Shown here piece by piece: positions 8,803 through 16,816 of a DNA stretch of 64,000 bases; position 1 is the stretch's first letter, and every line of letters begins with the position of its first letter. The notes beneath the pieces were generated by a model that was not told where the DNA came from, did not search any database, and saw only the letters and a list, made by a program, of their open reading frames with translations. Source of the DNA: Nitrospira sp. (GTDB lineage: Bacteria > Nitrospirota > Nitrospiria > Nitrospirales > Nitrospiraceae). The position numbers and the translations under genes are program-made. The stretch spans positions 1,716,001-1,780,000 of the forward strand of contig CP126123.1 in the NCBI GenBank assembly GCA_030123605.1. The letters are read 5' to 3'.

Positions 8803-10005
8803 ATGAACCCGGACTACCCAGACCTGCTGACGGAACACAAGACCCAATCGCTCTCCACGGAAACAGCCTCCACTCCTCCTGCCGACCGCCATCTGTGGGA
8901 GATCACGTCGATCAGAGACCTGCTTTGGCTCGGAGGTATCGCCTTTCTTCTCTGGTTCGGCTATTACCTACGCGGAGTCTTTACTCCCGTGTTGATCGGG
9001 CTGCTGTTCGCCTACCTTTTCAATCCCTTGATCAGACGGGCGGAGACGCAATGGCACATTCCTCGGCCAGTCACGATTTCCGTCGTGCTCTTCCTCTCTG
9101 CGCTGATAACAGGCGGCTTGATCACCTGGCTGGGCCCGCTCCTCACCGAACAGGTCCAGTCGTTCGCGGAACGAGTTCCCGGCTACATTCAGAGTATCGC
9201 GCAGCGCTATCACGTCCGCCTCGGCGATTTCTCAGCGCACCTGTCAACGATCGCCGCCAGCCTGAGAGATGATCCGCTCTCGATCCTGAGGCCGCTGTTC
9301 TCCGGCACGGGCCAGGCATTCGGAGTGCTCGGGACGGTCATCGGTACGACGACCGATGTCATCCTGGCGTTCATCTTGATCCCCATCTATTTCTTTTTCT
9401 TCGCCTGGCAGTTCGACGGCGCGATCAGTCATGTCAAGCGCTACATTCCCGCCGACTATCGCACGAAAACAAGTCAGATCGTGCAACGGATGGACCATGC
9501 GGTCAGCGGCTTCTTCCGGGGACGGCTGGCGATCGCGCTTGGCTCGGCGATACTCTATTCCTTGGGGTGGGCGTTGACCGGAATACGTTATTGGTTTTTG
9601 CTTGGTCTCATCACCGGCGTTCTCACCATTATTCCCTATGCCTCATTGGTCGGCTGGCCGTTGGCCGTCCTCTTGAAGTATTTGGATGTCTTGTCGAGCG
9701 GGGCCGGCACCTTCGATCTCATGACGGTCATCGCCTGGCCGTCTCTGGCCTATCTTATCGTGCAGTTCATCGAGAGTTGGATGTTGACACCATGGGTGCA
9801 GAGCCAATCGATGGACATGAACGCCGTGACGGTCTTGCTCGTGGTGTTTATCGGCGGCGCGCTGGGCGGATTTTACGGGCTCATGCTCGCCATTCCCGTG
9901 GCGGCCTGTCTCAAGATCCTGGTGCAGGAACTGGTTCTTCCCAGACTCGCGCACAGAGCCGCCGAGGCCTCACCCTCTGACGGAAATCGAAAGGAAAGAC
10001 CATGA
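8803..10005 (+). CDS. AI-2E/PerM-family transporter (putative permease)
   Basis: The 400-residue integral membrane protein has the AI-2E transporter (PerM/YdiK/TqsA) layout. A hydrophilic N-terminal stretch of about 35 residues is followed by a hydrophobic pair (LLWLGGIAFLLWFGYYL, VLIGLLFAYLFNPLI). A periplasmic segment follows (residues about 105-190), then five to six helices ending in the conserved GGALGGFYGLMLAIPVAACLKIL. Members include autoinducer-2 exporters and Na+/H+ antiporters, so the cargo is open. It is monocistronic here. A start at 8803 fits the family N-terminus. Confidence 0.87.
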   Translation: MNPDYPDLLTEHKTQSLSTETASTPPADRHLWEITSIRDLLWLGGIAFLLWFGYYLRGVFTPVLIGLLFAYLFNPLIRRAETQWHIPRPVTISVVLFLSALITGGLITWLGPLLTEQVQSFAERVPGYIQSIAQRYHVRLGDFSAHLSTIAASLRDDPLSILRPLFSGTGQAFGVLGTVIGTTTDVILAFILIPIYFFFFAWQFDGAISHVKRYIPADYRTKTSQIVQRMDHAVSGFFRGRLAIALGSAILYSLGWALTGIRYWFLLGLITGVLTIIPYASLVGWPLAVLLKYLDVLSSGAGTFDLMTVIAWPSLAYLIVQFIESWMLTPWVQSQSMDMNAVTVLLVVFIGGALGGFYGLMLAIPVAACLKILVQELVLPRLAHRAAEASPSDGNRKERP

Positions 10006-10130
10006 TGATCACGGTGGCGCATGTGGCACGGGGCACGCGTGTAGAGCGATCGCCCCGAGTTGGGGATGGATCGAAGGACAGCGACCAGTGTGTATCGGAG
10101 TCGGTGAAGGTACAACCCGGAGACTGATCG

Positions 10131-10467
10131 ATGAAGGTCGCGCTTGTTCCAGTATTCATGTTTTTGTCGAGTTGTCTCATGGCGCTGGCTTGGTCATTTA
10201 CGGTTTCGGGGTAGGATCGGCTTCTGAACCGCCCTGGGGGCGAGTTGGCTGCTGGTCCTTCCCGAGTATGTCCTCAATGTCGCGGCCACGCGGTTCGGAT
10301 ACGGCACCTACACCGGCGCTCAGATGGCTTCCTTTCACTTGGCGTTCGGGGTGGTCTGTGTGGCGATTGTCTCGTGGTACGTGCTCGGGGAACAGCTGTC
10401 CGGCTATCAACTCCTGGGGTTCGGGCTGCTGACGGTCGCCATCCTACTCATTACCTACAGAACCTAA
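10131..10467 (+). pseudogene. DUF486-family small membrane protein, disrupted
   Basis: Intact DUF486 proteins are about 110 residues with four helices. Here the frame opens with MKVALVPVFMFLSSCLMALAW. A frameshift near 10193 then moves into GHLRFRGRIGF, which ends in an in-frame TGA at about 10225. That TGA is followed without another shift by TALGASWLLVLPEYVLN, then FGYGTYTGAQMASFHLAFGV and the C-terminal helix up to TAA (10465-10467). The TGA falls where a Trp is expected, consistent with a TGG to TGA change. One frameshift plus one nonsense codon make it a pseudogene. Confidence 0.7.
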
Positions 10468-10521
10468 CCCGCATCATTCATGACGGTGCGTGACGACATC
10501 GCGGAGCCGCGTCGCGAGACC
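10464..10521 (-). repeat. Dispersed intergenic repeat, copy 2
   Basis: The reverse strand reads gtcatgaatgatgcgggtta, the shared tail, directly touching the stop codon of the DUF486 pseudogene. The head is diverged. It forms an inverted pair with copy 3. Confidence 0.6.
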
Positions 10522-10576
10522 GGCGCGTGGAGCAGTGAGGGAGAAAGGCAGACTCGTACCATCTGACGACCGACTG

Positions 10577-10659
10577 AGCGGCGAGCCCGCCGGCCGCAGG
10601 CTGATCGCAGCGGCGTATCGGCGCTTGCAGTAGAAGTCATCCTGAATAATGCGGGTGAG
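10577..10659 (+). repeat. Dispersed intergenic repeat, copy 3
   Basis: Head agcggcgagcccgccggccg, middle ctgatcgcagcggcg, tail gcagtagaagtcatcctgaa followed by taatgcgggtgag. It lies just beyond the 3' end of the minus-strand gene that stops at 10686. Confidence 0.7.
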
Positions 10660-10685
10660 AGGAATGAGACGGAATTCGTGAGGCG

Positions 10686-11396
10686 TTACGGCAGACTGCG
10701 AAGCGAGGCGTCCAACGGAACGAGAGGGCCACCTCCCTTACTGATCGCGATCGCTTCGATCGATCGGCCGAATTCATTGTCGGTACCGTTGCCCTGCACC
10801 GCCACCGAATCGCCGACATGGAACGACTTTCGTACGTCCTCGCCGACATCGAGCGGGAGGCGTATCTGTGTGCCGTCGCTCAACAGCATCCCTTGTACGA
10901 TCGATTTTATCGGATGGTAGAGCAACACCCGAATCGTTCCCGCGGCTTTCAATTCCGTCATCGACAAATGTTGCTCCTGTTCCTGCATCGGAAGGTCCAG
11001 ATGAAACGGAACGATGAACGTCGCGCCGGTCGAAAGATTTCTGATCTTATCAGGCTGGATGATCAATGCGTCAGGACTCCGGCGGCCATAGACCAGCACA
11101 TGATCGCCGGGCTTGAGGGCCTGCACCAATTGATCCGCCGCACGGGAAGTCACGTACAGATACGATCCATCGACCAGCAAGAGACCTTCCACTTCACCGC
11201 GCGGGTCCAAGACATACCGCTCGATTTCACCGTCGGCCACCGGCCGCTGGTGACGAACATCGTCATCTTGCGCCGCGACCGAATCGGTCGGGCGATCCGC
11301 CGCCGTAGCGAGAAAAGACCATGAGCCTCCCGGATGGACCGTGGCGCAGAGCAGACAGACGGCAAGCAGACCAAGGCGAAGCATCCATTTCCTCAT
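10686..11396 (-). CDS. Exported protein with two related beta-rich domains
   Basis: The 236-residue product has an N-terminal signal peptide (MRKWMLRLGLLAVCLLCATV). Two related halves follow. Half one contains GEIERYVLDPRGEVEGLLLV, then SYLYVTSRAADQLVQALKPG and DHVLVYGRR. Half two contains GTIRVLLYHPIKSIVQGMLL, then TQIRLPLDVGEDVRKSFHVG and DSVAVQGNG. The repeated order (strand, ligand-like DG turn, 'GD.V.V.G') suggests a duplicated OB-like domain acting in the periplasm. No named family is recognised and no operon partner is evident. Confidence 0.75.
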   Translation of the reverse strand: MRKWMLRLGLLAVCLLCATVHPGGSWSFLATAADRPTDSVAAQDDDVRHQRPVADGEIERYVLDPRGEVEGLLLVDGSYLYVTSRAADQLVQALKPGDHVLVYGRRSPDALIIQPDKIRNLSTGATFIVPFHLDLPMQEQEQHLSMTELKAAGTIRVLLYHPIKSIVQGMLLSDGTQIRLPLDVGEDVRKSFHVGDSVAVQGNGTDNEFGRSIEAIAISKGGGPLVPLDASLRSLP

Positions 11397-11883
11397 CCTG
11401 TCTCAATGAAACAACGTGCCATACTATTGTGCGTAACAGCATGCGTTTCGACAACTAGGTATTCCCCTGGCTGTCCATTCTTGTCTGTCTCTTGCAACCT
11501 TGGTTATTCTCGTGTTTCGCTGACCTCAGACCATCCACGCACGAAAGGAGGACCGTTGAAAAAAATAGTCGCAGGAAAAACCGTCCGGGGTACGGGCGAA
11601 AAATGCACCGGCTCTTTTCTCAAAACAGGTCAACAAACCGTTCGGAATTCGAAGGCAGCCCGAAGGTTCACGTCGGTGCCGGCCGCAAAGTCAAAAAGAA
11701 GGCCATGTGGTCGGCACCTTATTGGACAAGGCGATCGGCAAGGTCGAACAGGCCGTCGTACGTGTCATGAAAAGCGTCACGCCTTGTCAACGCCGAGTGA
11801 CCCGCTGAACGATCGACAGCAGGGCTAGGGACACACCTAGTTCGGCAAGGAGGGAAAGATTCATACACTCGTCTCAACCCGCA
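11397..11883. other. Intergenic stretch with one weak candidate small ORF
   Basis: A TTG at 11556 follows a good ribosome site (aaaggagga, 11544-11552) and opens 90 codons to 11828. The peptide becomes arginine-rich and low-complexity after about 30 residues. A shifted frame in the same DNA reads GHVVGTLLDKAIGKVEQAVV, so a frameshifted small gene is possible. I do not call a gene. Confidence 0.35.
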
Positions 11884-11934
11884 TTATTCATGAACGCTGC
11901 TACCACAACCACCGGTACGTCGCTGCGACAAACT
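11873..11934 (-). repeat. Dispersed intergenic repeat, copy 4, overlapping the NDH-2 stop
   Basis: The reverse strand reads gtttgtcgcagcgacg, then gcagcgttcatgaataatgc and gggttgag. The stop codon and last residues of the NADH dehydrogenase gene lie inside this repeat. Confidence 0.7.
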
Positions 11935-13269
11935 TGAGAGCGAGTTTTCGGCTCCCAACCGGGCAGTCTCCCCTTTATCGCGCCCCCGCCAGTAGATCAG
12001 CCGCGCGCCCGGCTTGAACGTCAGGTAGTACCAGATCCATTCGAACATCACTCGAAACCTGTTCCGGAATCCGATCAGAAAAAATACATGAATGAAGCAC
12101 CACGCGAGCCAGGCGACGATGCCGGAGAGCGCAACGGGTCCGAACAGCGCCACGGCCTTGGCGCGACCGATCGTGGCCAAAATCCCACGATCCCGATATT
12201 CAAACGGAGGCCGGTACCCTTCCGGAATCTGCTTGCCGATGATGTCCGCCACATAGCGGCCTTCCTGCATGGCTACCGGAGCCAACCCAGGTAATGGCCT
12301 GCCGCCTGGCGTGGGACAATGGGCCGCATCGCCGATCACAAATATCCAGGGATCTCCGGCGAGGCTGAGGTCCGGCCGAACCAAGACGCGCCCCGCAGCA
12401 TCCAACGGCACATTCAACGACTTCAGTATCGGGGATGCCACGTTGCCCGCAGCCCAAATGACATTGGCGCTGCGGACAAACTGAGAGCCGGCCAACACTC
12501 CTTGTGAAGTGACCTGTTCCACCCTGGTATTCAGCATCACCGTGACACCCAGCCCCTCGAGTGCCGACTGCGCCTTGCGGGAAAGATCAGGCGGGAATGA
12601 TTCCAAGATACGTCCGCTTCCTTCGACGAGCAAAATCCGACATTCGACTTGACGCAGCACGGGAAAGTCCGGCGTCATGGCCTTCCGCCCTATTTCCGCA
12701 AGCGCCCCGGCCAATTCCACCCCGGTCGGCCCTCCGCCTACGATGACGAAGGTGAGGAGGTCACGAATACCTTGCGCTCCGTTCAGACGTTCCGCCTGCT
12801 CGAATGCCATGAGCATCCGCTCGCGAAGTTCCAGCGCGTCCGGCAACGTTTTCAGTCCCGGCGCCGCAGCCTCCCATTCGGCATGGCCGAAGTAGGAGTG
12901 ACGAGCGCCCGGCGCCAGGATCAACCGATCGTAGGGAATCGGCTCGCCGTCCACCAGTTCAACACGCTGCGCAATCCGATCGATCTTCCGCACGTCTGCG
13001 AGGACGACCCGAATGTTTTTCTGCGAACGAAACAGCGTTCGCAACGGCCATGCAATGTCGCCGGGAGAAAGTGCCGCGGTGGCGACCTGATACAAAAGCG
13101 GCTGGAACAGGTGATGGTTGGCTCGATCGATCAGTACGATCTCGACCGCCGCCGCTTCAAGCGCACGGGCGGCTGCCAATCCGCCGAATCCCCCTCCGAC
13201 GATGACCACCCGGTTTCCGGAGCGCGCCGATGTATCACCTGTTACGGAAGGAACCATCGGCATGAGCAT
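11884..13269 (-). CDS. Type II NADH dehydrogenase (NDH-2), NAD(P)/FAD-dependent oxidoreductase
   Basis: NDH-2 transfers electrons from NADH to quinone at the cytoplasmic face of the membrane without pumping protons. The 461-residue protein has an FAD-binding Rossmann motif near the N-terminus (VVIVGGGFGGLAAARAL) and an NAD-binding Rossmann motif mid-protein (FVIVGGGPTGVELAGALAEI). A second FAD contact is seen in WIFVIGDAAHC. A C-terminal membrane-associated region contains GIVAWLAWCFIHVFFLIGFRNR. Start codons at 13269, 13263 and 13257 are all possible; none has a strong ribosome site. Its last codons lie in a dispersed repeat, so the C-terminus may have been altered by that insertion. Confidence 0.88.
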   Translation of the reverse strand: MLMPMVPSVTGDTSARSGNRVVIVGGGFGGLAAARALEAAAVEIVLIDRANHHLFQPLLYQVATAALSPGDIAWPLRTLFRSQKNIRVVLADVRKIDRIAQRVELVDGEPIPYDRLILAPGARHSYFGHAEWEAAAPGLKTLPDALELRERMLMAFEQAERLNGAQGIRDLLTFVIVGGGPTGVELAGALAEIGRKAMTPDFPVLRQVECRILLVEGSGRILESFPPDLSRKAQSALEGLGVTVMLNTRVEQVTSQGVLAGSQFVRSANVIWAAGNVASPILKSLNVPLDAAGRVLVRPDLSLAGDPWIFVIGDAAHCPTPGGRPLPGLAPVAMQEGRYVADIIGKQIPEGYRPPFEYRDRGILATIGRAKAVALFGPVALSGIVAWLAWCFIHVFFLIGFRNRFRVMFEWIWYYLTFKPGARLIYWRGRDKGETARLGAENSLSSLSQRRTGGCGSSVHE

Positions 13270-13354
13270 AACTCAGGTCGCACCCTGTTGACGGAGATGT
13301 CCGCAATGACGACGCTCGTCCATGAACTGGAAATTCAAGACAGAGATCCTGTCA

Positions 13355-16252
13355 TCAGGTGCAACGTTCGAGCAGCCCTACCGGGCAATGGTTCAAGACC
13401 AGTCCGAGCGGCAACACCTGCCGTTCTCCCTGGGTGACGGTCTCCAGGTGCTCTCCGGTGAAGACATTGCGATAGGCCGACCCGCTCTTCCACGATGGAA
13501 CCGTCATCCACGTATCGTGCCATACCGCCTCTCCGAGCCCACCGACGCCGGACAGGCCCCACAGGCCGACCGTAAGACGCGGGACGACTGCCACCACCGC
13601 CTGGTCCTGATGCAGTCTGGCGAATGCGCAGAGATGCGACCGGTTGCTGCCGCCGCAGTCGAGCGACACATAGTCCCCTTCCAGATAGACCGCTGCGTGC
13701 GCACGCCGATGCCGAAGTCCCTCCTGGATGAGGTACAGTTTGATGCGCCCATCCTTCCACGATTCCATGAGCCGACGCAGGAGGTCGATCCGATCGACGC
13801 CCTCCTCATCGCAGGCACGTCGAAGCTCCGCCGACATCCTTGCGCGTACCTCAAAGTCCACCGGCCGTCGATTATCCGGATCGACCAGGCTGAGTTCCCA
13901 CAACTCCGTTCCCTGGTAACAATCCGGCACACCCGGAGAAGCCAGCTTCAGCAGGACTTGCGACAGCGCATTGCGCATGCCGTGGCAAGCCACCAGGTTC
14001 TGAAACGGCAGAAACTCCTCCAGGAAGGGGTTCGGAACACCGCGCTCCAATATCGAATGCACGAACCGGCGCACCGCCTCCTCATAGGCCTCATGCGGGT
14101 TGACCCAACTGGTATGGACCTTGGCTTCGCGGATCGCCTTCAGCATGTAGCCCTGGATCCGCTCGCGAAAGGCTTCGTATTGGGCATCGTCCATCGCCGC
14201 AACGGGCCAGACTCCCACGAGGGTTTGATAGAGCAGATACTCTTCGTTGCGATCCGGTGCCGGGGCTTCGTCGATATCCGTTCGAAAACGTTTGTTGAAT
14301 TTGGTCCACCGTGTGATCGCACGCTTCCAACGTTCGGGGATTTCCGACAGCACATTGACCCTGGCGCGCACATCTTCGCCGCGCTTGGTGTCATGAGTAG
14401 AGGTCGCGAGAAGGGAGTGGGGCCAGCCTGCGCGTCGCTCCCGTATCCGCCTGTGGAACGTCTCGACCGACAGGCCGAATTGAGCCGGTTCTCCGCCCAC
14501 TTCATTCAGGGAGGTCAGCCGGTTGTAAATATAGAAGGCCGTGTCTTCGATCCCCTTCGCCGTGACGGGGCTGGTGGCCTGCTGGAACTTCGCCACGAAC
14601 CGCATCTGCTCCTCTTTCGTCAAATTCGCGCGGTCCTCCAGCCTCCGTAACAGGAGGTCACGGACAAAATCGAAGACATGACGGCTCAGCGCCGGGTTCC
14701 GCCGTTTGGCACGGGCCACCGCCATGCCGATGTAGGCTTGATCGCGCTCCAACAGTTCTTTTTGGGCGGCCGTCACGTAGGACCGGTATACGGGAAAACA
14801 GGCGATGATTTCTCTGATCGCATGGGTGAGGCTGTTCAGGGTGAAGTCGCGGTAACGCCGGTCCCGTTCGGACAGCAAATTCAACTGATGGCCGAGCACG
14901 TTGATCTCGCTGGACATGGAGGCTCGCATGATCAATTTTTTGCTCTCGTAGACCAACTCCTCATAGGACAGACGCTGCCCGATAAAGCGCGCGTAGAGCG
15001 TGTCCATGGCCCGCTCCTGATCGGTCTGCACGAACAGTCCGTTGACCAGATTCAGGAAGTCATAGCCGGTCGTACCGGAGACCGGCCATGTCCGCGGAAG
15101 GTGCTCTCCCTTGCCGAGAATTTTTTCCACGACGACGAAGAGCGACGGCTGCTCTCTCGTGGCATCCTGCGGGAGTTCGCGGGCCGCCCAGTCCTGCAGC
15201 TGAATCAGATATTGCTCCGGATCGTACAACCCATCAACATGGTCGATGCGCAGGCCTGTCGCTCGACCGTCCTTGAGCAGGCGAAAAATGAGCCGGTGCG
15301 ATTCCTCGAACACGCGGGATTCTTCCGTCCGTATGGCGGCCAGTTCATTGATGTCGAAAAATCGCCGATAATTGATTTCCTCCGACGCGACACGCCAGGA
15401 AGCCAGGCGGTAATATTGTTCGTTCAACAACGCATCCAACCGATCGAAGCTCGCAGAATCCCCCGCAGTTCCGTTATACGCAGCCACATTCGCCAGCACA
15501 TGTTCCCGCACTTCCCCGCACTGTTCGACCAACGCCGCCAACCGTCGCCGAACGATGGCCTTCTCGCGATACCGTTCGGCGACCCGCTCCGGCCCACGTT
15601 CATGGCGCGACGGCAGGTTGCGCAGGGCCGTCAGGATACTATGCAATTCCAGTATGTGTTCGTCCTCCTCGCCCAGCGTCTCGACCAGTTCGGACAGCCG
15701 AAACGACAGAATCCCGGCCCAAGACTTCGGGGCAATGGGGAATGTGTGATCGAAATAGGTCACCACGAATCCACCCTCTTCATACGCGAGACGGATTTCC
15801 TGATTCTCCAGGACCGTGCCATACTGTTCGCCGAGGATTGGAAGCAGCACCTTATCCTCAAGTTCACGCTTCAGCGGAACCCAATCGATGTCGAAGGCCG
15901 TGGCATAACGCGAACTGGGTCCGTTCTCCAGCACATCCCACCACCAGCGGTTCTGCGTGGTCCGGATACCCATATGGTTGGGAACCACGTCCAACAGAAG
16001 CCCCATGTCGTGTTGCTTGAGGGCGGCGACAAAGTCGTCGAATTCCTGCTCCGTTCCCAGCTCCGGATTCAAAGCACCGGGATCGACAAGGTCGTATCCA
16101 TGCAGGCTGCCCGGTACCGCCTTCAGCAGGGAGGAGGTGTAGCAATCGGTGATCCCCAGCTCATGCAGATAGGGGACAATGCGAGCGGCATCACGAAACG
16201 TGAAGGAGTGGTGTAACTGAAGACGATAGGTGGCGACGGGGATACGCAGCAT
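13355..16252 (-). CDS. treY: Malto-oligosyltrehalose synthase
   Basis: A GH13 enzyme that converts the reducing-end alpha-1,4 bond of maltodextrins into an alpha,alpha-1,1 bond, giving maltooligosyl trehalose for TreZ. The 965-residue length is usual for TreY. Visible motifs: the start MLRIPVATYRLQLHHSFTF, region I DVVPNHMG, the nucleophile Asp in GLRIDHVDGLYDP, the acid/base Glu in VVEKILG, and STHDTKRGEDVRAR near residue 660. The ATG at 16252 is preceded by gtgaggtcc; a longer frame upstream lacks family similarity. treZ lies upstream on the same strand but 564 bases away, with a small ORF and a repeat pair between. Confidence 0.95.
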   Translation of the reverse strand: MLRIPVATYRLQLHHSFTFRDAARIVPYLHELGITDCYTSSLLKAVPGSLHGYDLVDPGALNPELGTEQEFDDFVAALKQHDMGLLLDVVPNHMGIRTTQNRWWWDVLENGPSSRYATAFDIDWVPLKRELEDKVLLPILGEQYGTVLENQEIRLAYEEGGFVVTYFDHTFPIAPKSWAGILSFRLSELVETLGEEDEHILELHSILTALRNLPSRHERGPERVAERYREKAIVRRRLAALVEQCGEVREHVLANVAAYNGTAGDSASFDRLDALLNEQYYRLASWRVASEEINYRRFFDINELAAIRTEESRVFEESHRLIFRLLKDGRATGLRIDHVDGLYDPEQYLIQLQDWAARELPQDATREQPSLFVVVEKILGKGEHLPRTWPVSGTTGYDFLNLVNGLFVQTDQERAMDTLYARFIGQRLSYEELVYESKKLIMRASMSSEINVLGHQLNLLSERDRRYRDFTLNSLTHAIREIIACFPVYRSYVTAAQKELLERDQAYIGMAVARAKRRNPALSRHVFDFVRDLLLRRLEDRANLTKEEQMRFVAKFQQATSPVTAKGIEDTAFYIYNRLTSLNEVGGEPAQFGLSVETFHRRIRERRAGWPHSLLATSTHDTKRGEDVRARVNVLSEIPERWKRAITRWTKFNKRFRTDIDEAPAPDRNEEYLLYQTLVGVWPVAAMDDAQYEAFRERIQGYMLKAIREAKVHTSWVNPHEAYEEAVRRFVHSILERGVPNPFLEEFLPFQNLVACHGMRNALSQVLLKLASPGVPDCYQGTELWELSLVDPDNRRPVDFEVRARMSAELRRACDEEGVDRIDLLRRLMESWKDGRIKLYLIQEGLRHRRAHAAVYLEGDYVSLDCGGSNRSHLCAFARLHQDQAVVAVVPRLTVGLWGLSGVGGLGEAVWHDTWMTVPSWKSGSAYRNVFTGEHLETVTQGERQVLPLGLVLNHCPVGLLERCT

Positions 16253-16278
16253 GGACCTCACAATCACGACGGGACATT

Positions 16279-16437
16279 TCAGTAGGGCGACAATCGGCGT
16301 TTGGCGAGATCCTCCTCTATCGGCTTGAGGAAGGGCACAAGGCCCGACGCCATCCATTGAACCGCAAGGTTTCCCAGCTCGTCCATATGCCTCAGCTCCG
16401 CTTCAGTCGAAACCTCATTCTGGCGGTCGATGATCAC
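16279..16437 (-). CDS. Possible small protein upstream of treY (hypothetical)
   Basis: A GTG-started frame of 52 residues ends 26 bases before the treY start. It has natural-looking composition: IIDRQNEVSTEAELRHMDEL, then GNLAVQWMASGLVPFLKPIE. An in-frame stop lies 11 codons above the GTG, so it is either a real small gene with weak initiation or the 3' remnant of a longer one. No family is recognised. Confidence 0.35.
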   Translation of the reverse strand: MIIDRQNEVSTEAELRHMDELGNLAVQWMASGLVPFLKPIEEDLAKRRLSPY

Positions 16438-16619
16438 GCGATGTAGGCGCGCCTTATCGGCCTGTCAATAAGCCGGGATGGTGCCCACATCACGCCTATA
16501 GCCTGGTTCTTCAGAATAGGCGACGTCGGGCACCTCGTCGTCCCCGAAATTATACGCCATGACACGGTCGGTTTGCCGAGAGCGCAGAAGAACATCATGA
16601 CCGAAATCGTGCGTACCCC

Positions 16620-16727
16620 CTTGCAACTGTAGGGTTCCACTGAAGCACCATGCTCCCGGTGGCCGCGCCCGCGCCGATCGAGCTGCCCGTCTTGCAACTG
16701 TAGGGTTCCACTGAAGCACCATGCTCC
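16620..16727. repeat. Two identical 37-bp direct repeats with a 34-bp spacer (CRISPR-like unit)
   Basis: The same 37 bases occur at 16620-16656 and 16691-16727 without mismatch. They begin cttgcaactgtagggttcca and end ctgaagcaccatgctcc. The 34-bp gap (16657-16690) is unrelated. Unit and spacer sizes fit a minimal CRISPR array, but only two repeats exist, no cas gene is in the window, and no third degenerate copy is seen at the same period on either side. Confidence 0.5.
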
Positions 16728-16816
16728 AGCACCCAGCACCTTACAGAAGTAGACGTTCTGATCATACTGGCAATATCCCTAGTGGCGGCAGGAGACACAC
16801 CAAAACACCGAAAAGG

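Noticed and set aside
10464-10521. Integron attC site next to the DUF486 stop (acctaac resembles the R'' core)
   Set aside because: No matching GTTRRRY core at the other end, the other repeat copies lack the core sequences, and no integron integrase is present.
14678-16216. Plus-strand 512-codon frame opposite treY
   Set aside because: Antisense shadow of a well-conserved enzyme gene.
16434-16739. Minus-strand ORF with repeated WCFSGTLQLQ peptide
   Set aside because: The peptide repetition only reflects the 37-bp DNA repeats read in frame; no ribosome site.
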